The notes below the pieces were generated by a model, which searched no databases, was not told the origin of the DNA, and was given only the letters and a program-made list of their open reading frames with translations. DNA of 64,000 bases from Nitrosospira sp. Nsp14 (GTDB lineage Bacteria > Pseudomonadota > Gammaproteobacteria > Burkholderiales > Nitrosomonadaceae). Positions within the stretch are counted from its first letter, which is position 1. Each line of letters opens with the position of its first letter. The position numbers and the translations under genes are program-made. Shown here piece by piece: positions 59,593 to 64,000 of the stretch. The DNA lies in NCBI RefSeq assembly GCF_900113575.1, contig NZ_FOPV01000002.1, positions 62,001 through 126,000 of the forward strand. Reading direction: 5' to 3'.

Positions 59593-60555
59593 ATGCTGGA
59601 TGTATTCCTGACAGTTGACGTAGAGGTGTGGTGTGACGGCTGGGACAATATTGACGCCAAGTTTCCTGATGCGTTTAAGCGCTACATCTACGGCCCGACG
59701 TCCACAGGCGATTATGGCTTGCCGTATCAGCTCAGACAGTTACAGGAGCACGGCCTGACAGCTGTTTTCTTCGTTGAGCCTCTCTTCGCCACCCGGTTCG
59801 GTTCGGCGCCGTTAGCGGAAATTGTTGGTTTGGTGCGAGAACCGGGTCATGAGATACAACTTCACCTGCATACTGAGTGGGTTGACGAATCGACCGAACC
59901 CCTGCTTGAAGGCATAACAGGTAAAAGGCAATTTCTGCGCTACTTTTCCCTCCAGGAGCAAATAACTCTCATCCGCGCAGGGGCAGGATTAATCGAAACC
60001 GCGGGTGGGGGGCGTGTCAATGCGTTTCGAGCCGGCAGCTTTGGTTTCAATAGAGAAACCCTCACAGCCCTGTCGTTGAACCGGATCCCTTTTGACAGCA
60101 GCTACAACGCCAGTTTGTTCGGCCCGGATAGTGGCGTCAGTCCGCAAATCCTCCTGGTGGAGCCCATGGAGTGTGAAGGCGTTTACGAGTATCCGATGAC
60201 AGTTTTTCAAAGCGGCAGCCGTAAACTACGGCATACGCAGGTTACGGCATGTTCCTACCGGGAGATGGAAGGCCTGCTCTGGCAAGCGCTAGAGTCGAGG
60301 CGTAAGGCGTTTGTCATTCTCTTTCACAACTTCGAATTGCTCAACAGCCGCATGGATAGACCGGACGATATCGTGGTGGCGCGCTTTCGAAAGCTTTGCT
60401 CGTTTTTGGACCGCCACCGTGATTGTTTTCGAGTTCGTGGTTTCCAAGGTTTGGCTCCAGCACCGGTGCTTTCACAGCCCGCTCCACTCACTTCACCGCT
60501 ATGGAAAACCGGGCTGCGAATGCTGGAGCAGGGCTTGCGCGGAGGGTTTAGTTGA
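59593..60555 (+). CDS. Polysaccharide deacetylase-like protein
   Basis: A 320-residue NodB-like protein distinct from the one at 51.5 kb. FLTVDVEVWCDGW near residues 5-17 is motif 1; AVFFVEPLFATRFG, the GHEIQLHLHTEWVD segment near 95-108 (metal histidines) and FRAGSFGFN near 148-156 follow in family order. There is no signal peptide. GAGG is well placed before the ATG. Its stop overlaps the next gene as TTGA, so the two are coupled. Whether it is catalytically active should be judged from the exact metal residues. Confidence 0.82.
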   Translation: MLDVFLTVDVEVWCDGWDNIDAKFPDAFKRYIYGPTSTGDYGLPYQLRQLQEHGLTAVFFVEPLFATRFGSAPLAEIVGLVREPGHEIQLHLHTEWVDESTEPLLEGITGKRQFLRYFSLQEQITLIRAGAGLIETAGGGRVNAFRAGSFGFNRETLTALSLNRIPFDSSYNASLFGPDSGVSPQILLVEPMECEGVYEYPMTVFQSGSRKLRHTQVTACSYREMEGLLWQALESRRKAFVILFHNFELLNSRMDRPDDIVVARFRKLCSFLDRHRDCFRVRGFQGLAPAPVLSQPAPLTSPLWKTGLRMLEQGLRGGFS

Positions 60556-61493
60556 GTCAGAGCTGGAGCTGTAAATCAGTGCCTATCAAGATAAGGCTTG
60601 GGGATAAGACGCTGTTTGCGCCGAAGCTGTGGCTGCAGGTGCGGGAGGTGGCGCTGGATGATGAATCGGCTTCGGTGGTAGAGCCGGAGCCACCGACCGA
60701 GGCGCTTCAAGCCGGCTGCCAGGGCTTCCTGATACGTTCGCTGGGCGTTGTTGGACGTCAACCGGTGTTTCGAAGGCAGGAGGAATATCTTTGTTATGTC
60801 CCTTCGCAATACCCACGTTATTACATCGACATGCGGCAGTCGTTCGCCGAATACAAGAACAAATTCTCGTCCAAGACACGCTCGACATTGAACCGCAAGG
60901 TTCGGAAATACGCGGAATATTGCGGCGGAGAGATTTCGTGGCGCGTATATAAGGATGGACATGAAATGCCGGAGTTCTTTCGATTAGCCCGCGCTGTTTC
61001 CAGGATTACGTATCAGGAGAAGTTGCTGGACGCCGGATTGCCCGATTCGGAGGAGTTTCTACAAGAAATGAAACGGCTTGCTGACGAGGGACGGGTGCGC
61101 GGGTTCATCCTGTTTCATCAGGACAGGCCAGTTTCGTATCTTTATTGCCCAATTGATAATGGAGTATTGATCTATGCGTTTCTCGGCTACGACCCCGAAT
61201 ACATGAATCTTTCGGCTGGCACTGTTTTGCAATGGCTTGCTCTGGAGTATCTGTTCGAGGAGCGTTCCTTCCGCTTCTTCGATTTTACGGAAGGTGAATC
61301 GGAGCACAAGAAACTATTTGCCACTCATAGCGTCCAGTGTGCGAACGTTTTTTTTCTGCGCAGCAATTTACGTAACAAATTTTTGTTGTATAGCCAAAAA
61401 GCGTTTGATGATTTCAGTAAATCCGCCGGTACCGCGCTTCATCAGCTCGGTATAAAAACAATGGTAAGAAAACTGATGCGATTCGGGGGGTGA
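60552..61493 (+). CDS. GNAT/FemAB-like acyltransferase
   Basis: A 313-residue acetyltransferase of the Acetyltransf_6 (BcsL/FemAB-like) type. The IDMRQSFAEYKNKFSSKTRSTLNRKVRKY segment near residues 92-120 and the C-terminal fold with FDFTEGESEHKKLFATHS near 263-280 are characteristic. It begins with a TTG overlapping the deacetylase stop, or with a GTG at 60579. Paired with a deacetylase it could replace one acyl group by another on a sugar amine, which is inference. Confidence 0.82.
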   Translation: MSQSWSCKSVPIKIRLGDKTLFAPKLWLQVREVALDDESASVVEPEPPTEALQAGCQGFLIRSLGVVGRQPVFRRQEEYLCYVPSQYPRYYIDMRQSFAEYKNKFSSKTRSTLNRKVRKYAEYCGGEISWRVYKDGHEMPEFFRLARAVSRITYQEKLLDAGLPDSEEFLQEMKRLADEGRVRGFILFHQDRPVSYLYCPIDNGVLIYAFLGYDPEYMNLSAGTVLQWLALEYLFEERSFRFFDFTEGESEHKKLFATHSVQCANVFFLRSNLRNKFLLYSQKAFDDFSKSAGTALHQLGIKTMVRKLMRFGG

Positions 61494-61614
61494 AATACTC
61501 CGCCATCAGACTCGCGGACAATATGGAGTTACATGCTCAAAATCGTTTATCCCTGGTCGTTCACGAAGTTTTAAGCAATTTTAATTAAAGAGAGCCTTCA
61601 ACGGTAAGGACAGT

Positions 61615-62313
61615 ATGCCCATCAGAGAATTTGTAAAACGTGTAATAGACGCCGAATGGGTCGCCCGCGTGATCGAAGTGCTGGATCGCCGGTCTGATAA
61701 TCGCATGACCGAGCTTGGAATGCTCGGCCAGGCCTTCGAGTTCGCAAAAATCAATCACGTTCCGGGAGATTATCTGGAGTTTGGGCTGTGGCGAGGAAAA
61801 ACCTTCAGCTACGCGTACAGGATGATGCATCGTTACCGTCGCGGCGACATGAAGCTATGGGGGTTCGACTCCTTTCAGGGATTGCCCGAAACTGGGGATC
61901 ATCCCGACAATATCTGGTACAAAGGCCAGTTTGCCTGCACGCGACCAGAGTTCGAGTCAATTCTCCGTGATCGCGGGTTTAGGCGGGCAGAATATGAACT
62001 TGTGGAGGGCTTTTACAGCGAAAGCCTGAATGATGCTACCCATAGACGATTCTCCGGACGCAAGGCGGCAATCGTTTACGTCGATTGTGACTTATATGAT
62101 TCTACAATTCAGGTGCTCGATTTTGTCCAACCCTATCTCGTGGACGGTTCCATCATCTGCTTCGATGACTATTACAACTATAAGGGGGACCCGGAGCAGG
62201 GTGAACAGAAGGCTCTTGCGGAATTTTTGCAAAAGCAAACGCGTGTCCGGGTCATTCCCTATATGGACTACGCTCCCCTGGGAAAATCATTTATTTGCAG
62301 AGTAAATGAGTGA
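61615..62313 (+). CDS. TylF/MycF-like O-methyltransferase
   Basis: A 232-residue SAM-dependent methyltransferase of the macrocin-O-methyltransferase (TylF) family. GDYLEFGLWRGKTFSYAYRMM near residues 51-71 is the SAM-binding motif, LWGFDSFQGLPE near 81-92 the second strand, and VYVDCDLYDST and ICFDDYYNY near 155-185 hold the metal-binding aspartates. AAGGA precedes the ATG. Family members methylate sugar hydroxyls. Confidence 0.88.
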   Translation: MPIREFVKRVIDAEWVARVIEVLDRRSDNRMTELGMLGQAFEFAKINHVPGDYLEFGLWRGKTFSYAYRMMHRYRRGDMKLWGFDSFQGLPETGDHPDNIWYKGQFACTRPEFESILRDRGFRRAEYELVEGFYSESLNDATHRRFSGRKAAIVYVDCDLYDSTIQVLDFVQPYLVDGSIICFDDYYNYKGDPEQGEQKALAEFLQKQTRVRVIPYMDYAPLGKSFICRVNE

Positions 62314-62371
62314 GCGAATGATTTCCGTTGTTAGCGATATGAAAAGGCACCCGATCCGGTAGTGGCGAGCC

Positions 62372-64000
62372 ATGTTCGAATTCGATAAATATGAGGAGCA
62401 TCTGCATGTGGATCGCGGACTTGCGCCGGCATCCGCTTATGATCCTGTTGATGACATTGCAAAAATGTCCTTGCTCATGTGGGGGGAGCATTGCGTGGAG
62501 TGCGCCGCTCCGAGTTGTTTCACCTCCTGCGATCTCTATCAAAGCAGGCCGGATAGCAGGTGCAGACGTCTGACTTATGGGATGTACCGCAACCAGAGTT
62601 TTCCTTCCGCTCGCGGTTACGGAGCAGAGGTTGCTTTCAAGAAGTGGGGCAAAATCGAGGCGCGCGGTAACACCTTGATGTTGCCGGCGGGCGCGGCACT
62701 CCTTATCGAACGCATGATCAGTTTTTCGGCGCCGCTTGCCAACGCCGCGGGTGCCTTGATGTACCGGCTGACACGCGACAGTCGTTGGTCATATCTGGAA
62801 CAGGCGCTCCTCGAACGCTTCGGCCGCTGGTTACACCGCAGGAATTCGTCCTCGCGGCAGCAGCCTGAGGTCTTCTTGCTGGAAGTCTACAATCCTATGG
62901 ATGTGCCGGTGCGCATACAACTGAACATGATTATTGCTTCCGGGATGAGCAAGACTCTGCATGCCTCTAGTCTGCCTCCGCCGTTCAGGTCATCGGTCAC
63001 CCTGCCGCCCGGATACTCGCGCCATGAATTCGGACGCGAGCATTTTTCAAAAATTACCGATTGTGGCCTGCCGTTCGATGTCAACATCGTCCCCGATGGC
63101 GAAGGAATGGCCCGCATCGTGTTTCTCACAGCCGATTTTGTCGTTCACCGCAAGGGTGCAAGGGGCGAGAGTTCCGGTCCGCCAAAGATAAAGTGCGTAG
63201 TGTGGGATCTCGACAATACGATGTGGAACGGCATATTGCTTGAGAACGAAGCGGTGGCTTTGCGGCCCAATGTGATCGAGCTGCTGCGTTTCTTTGACGA
63301 GCGCGGCGTCTTGCTGAGTATCGCCAGCAAGAACGATGAGCCGAGCGCATGGAGACGTCTGGAAGAGCTGGGTATCGCCAACTATTTCCTGTATCCCCAG
63401 ATCAACTGGATGCCGAAGAGCGAGAACATCAAGGTCATAGCGGAGCAACTCAATATCGGTCTGGATACCTTTGCGTTTATTGACGACAACCCGTTCGAGC
63501 TGGAAGAAGTGTCACGAGCGCTCAAGGGTGTTGCCTGCGTCAACGCGGCTGATATCGATCAGCTGTTCTCAAGCCCTCGCTATCAGGGCACGATGAGCGA
63601 CGAGGCCAAGAAACGCAGCAAGTTTTACCGCGAAGAGTTCGTGCGCAAGAAGAGCGCATCGCAGTTTGGTTCAGACTATCTAGGGTTTTTGGCCTCATGT
63701 GGAATCAAATTGAACGTTGATCTTTATGCCGATGATGATCTTGACCGTGTGTCTGAACTCGTCCAGCGCACCAACCAGTTGAATTTTTCCGGACGCAAGT
63801 ACCTCCGAAGCGAAATACTCCCCATACTGGTCGACAACGAAGTCAGCAAATACGTCCTGCGCTGTGCCGACAATTACGGTTCTTACGGCGCCGTGGGATT
63901 TTGTATCGTCCGTTTCGACAAGGACGAGATACGCGTTGAGGATTTCATGCTCTCTTGCCGGGTCCAAGGGAGATTTATTGAACAGGCTCTCTTCAATCAC
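62372..64000 (+). CDS. FkbH-like HAD-family protein, 3' partial
   Basis: An open frame from ATG 62372 to the window end (543 codons visible, no stop). Residues from about 270 match the FkbH/HAD-IIIC family: the nucleophile motif DLDNT at 279-283, then ASKNDEPS, WMPKSENI, FIDDNPFE and, near the edge, DNYGSYGAVGF and MLSCRVQGRFIE. Family members load a three-carbon glyceryl group from 1,3-bisphosphoglycerate onto an acyl carrier protein. Before the HAD part lies an unusual ~270-residue region with five clustered cysteines (41, 44, 49, 53, 64) near the N-terminus. Starts 58 bases after the TylF-like gene, preceded by GGCGAG. Confidence 0.87.
   Translation, partial: MFEFDKYEEHLHVDRGLAPASAYDPVDDIAKMSLLMWGEHCVECAAPSCFTSCDLYQSRPDSRCRRLTYGMYRNQSFPSARGYGAEVAFKKWGKIEARGNTLMLPAGAALLIERMISFSAPLANAAGALMYRLTRDSRWSYLEQALLERFGRWLHRRNSSSRQQPEVFLLEVYNPMDVPVRIQLNMIIASGMSKTLHASSLPPPFRSSVTLPPGYSRHEFGREHFSKITDCGLPFDVNIVPDGEGMARIVFLTADFVVHRKGARGESSGPPKIKCVVWDLDNTMWNGILLENEAVALRPNVIELLRFFDERGVLLSIASKNDEPSAWRRLEELGIANYFLYPQINWMPKSENIKVIAEQLNIGLDTFAFIDDNPFELEEVSRALKGVACVNAADIDQLFSSPRYQGTMSDEAKKRSKFYREEFVRKKSASQFGSDYLGFLASCGIKLNVDLYADDDLDRVSELVQRTNQLNFSGRKYLRSEILPILVDNEVSKYVLRCADNYGSYGAVGFCIVRFDKDEIRVEDFMLSCRVQGRFIEQALFNH

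Overview
The window looks like chromosomal DNA of a Gram-negative betaproteobacterium, possibly a Nitrosospira/Nitrosomonadaceae-like organism. This is an inference from the style of the proteins, the betaproteobacterial-type atpIBEFHAGDC-glmU-glmS order and the complete exosortase A (XrtA/PEP-CTERM) polysaccharide locus; no database search was run. I see no tRNA, rRNA, CRISPR array, transposase or phage gene.

Layout. (1) 1-13 kb is a loose, mixed-strand surface-glycan region: the 3' end of a PaaK/CapK-like adenylate-forming enzyme, a SAM methyltransferase, an unidentified glycosyltransferase-like protein, two family-2 glycosyltransferases, a WbsX-type protein, a Wzx-like flippase, a sulfotransferase, an adenylylsulfate kinase (cysC), an exosortase-A-associated O-antigen-ligase-like protein and a polysaccharide deacetylase. 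(2) 13-14.5 kb holds a DUF3565-DUF1971 fusion overlapping tail-to-tail with an exported unknown protein. (3) 15-25.6 kb is housekeeping: the F1Fo ATP synthase operon closed by a strong terminator, then glmU and glmS. (4) 25.6-28 kb is a scarred stretch: a decayed second copy of the glmS 3' end, a short zinc-ribbon ORF, a GyrI-like protein and an unknown protein. (5) 28-44.7 kb carries a MacA/MacB-like efflux operon, a periplasmic M48-TPR protease, a P-II protein, NAD synthetase, a DUF482-type acyltransferase, a Nudix hydrolase, a second ABC/HlyD tripartite exporter, amiC-tsaE and queG. (6) 45-64 kb is the XrtA locus: export lipoprotein, chain-length protein, tyrosine autokinase, a frameshifted outer-membrane beta-barrel protein, AAA ATPase, deacetylase, FemAB-like protein, glycosyltransferase, exosortase A fused to an EpsI domain, second glycosyltransferase and amidotransferase. 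It is followed by a deacetylase/acetyltransferase pair, a TylF-like methyltransferase and an FkbH-like protein cut by the window end.

How it fits together. glmU and glmS supply UDP-GlcNAc. The XrtA locus would assemble and export a polysaccharide and sort PEP-CTERM proteins at the envelope. The outlying ligase, flippase, sulfotransferase and APS kinase suggest a decorated, possibly sulfated, glycan. The most notable observations are a one-base frameshift at an 8-G tract in the XrtA-locus outer-membrane gene (possible slipped-strand phase switch, pseudogene or sequencing error), the decayed tandem duplicate of the glmS 3' end, an orphan terminator that may end a small RNA, and the cysteine-rich N-terminus of the FkbH-like protein.
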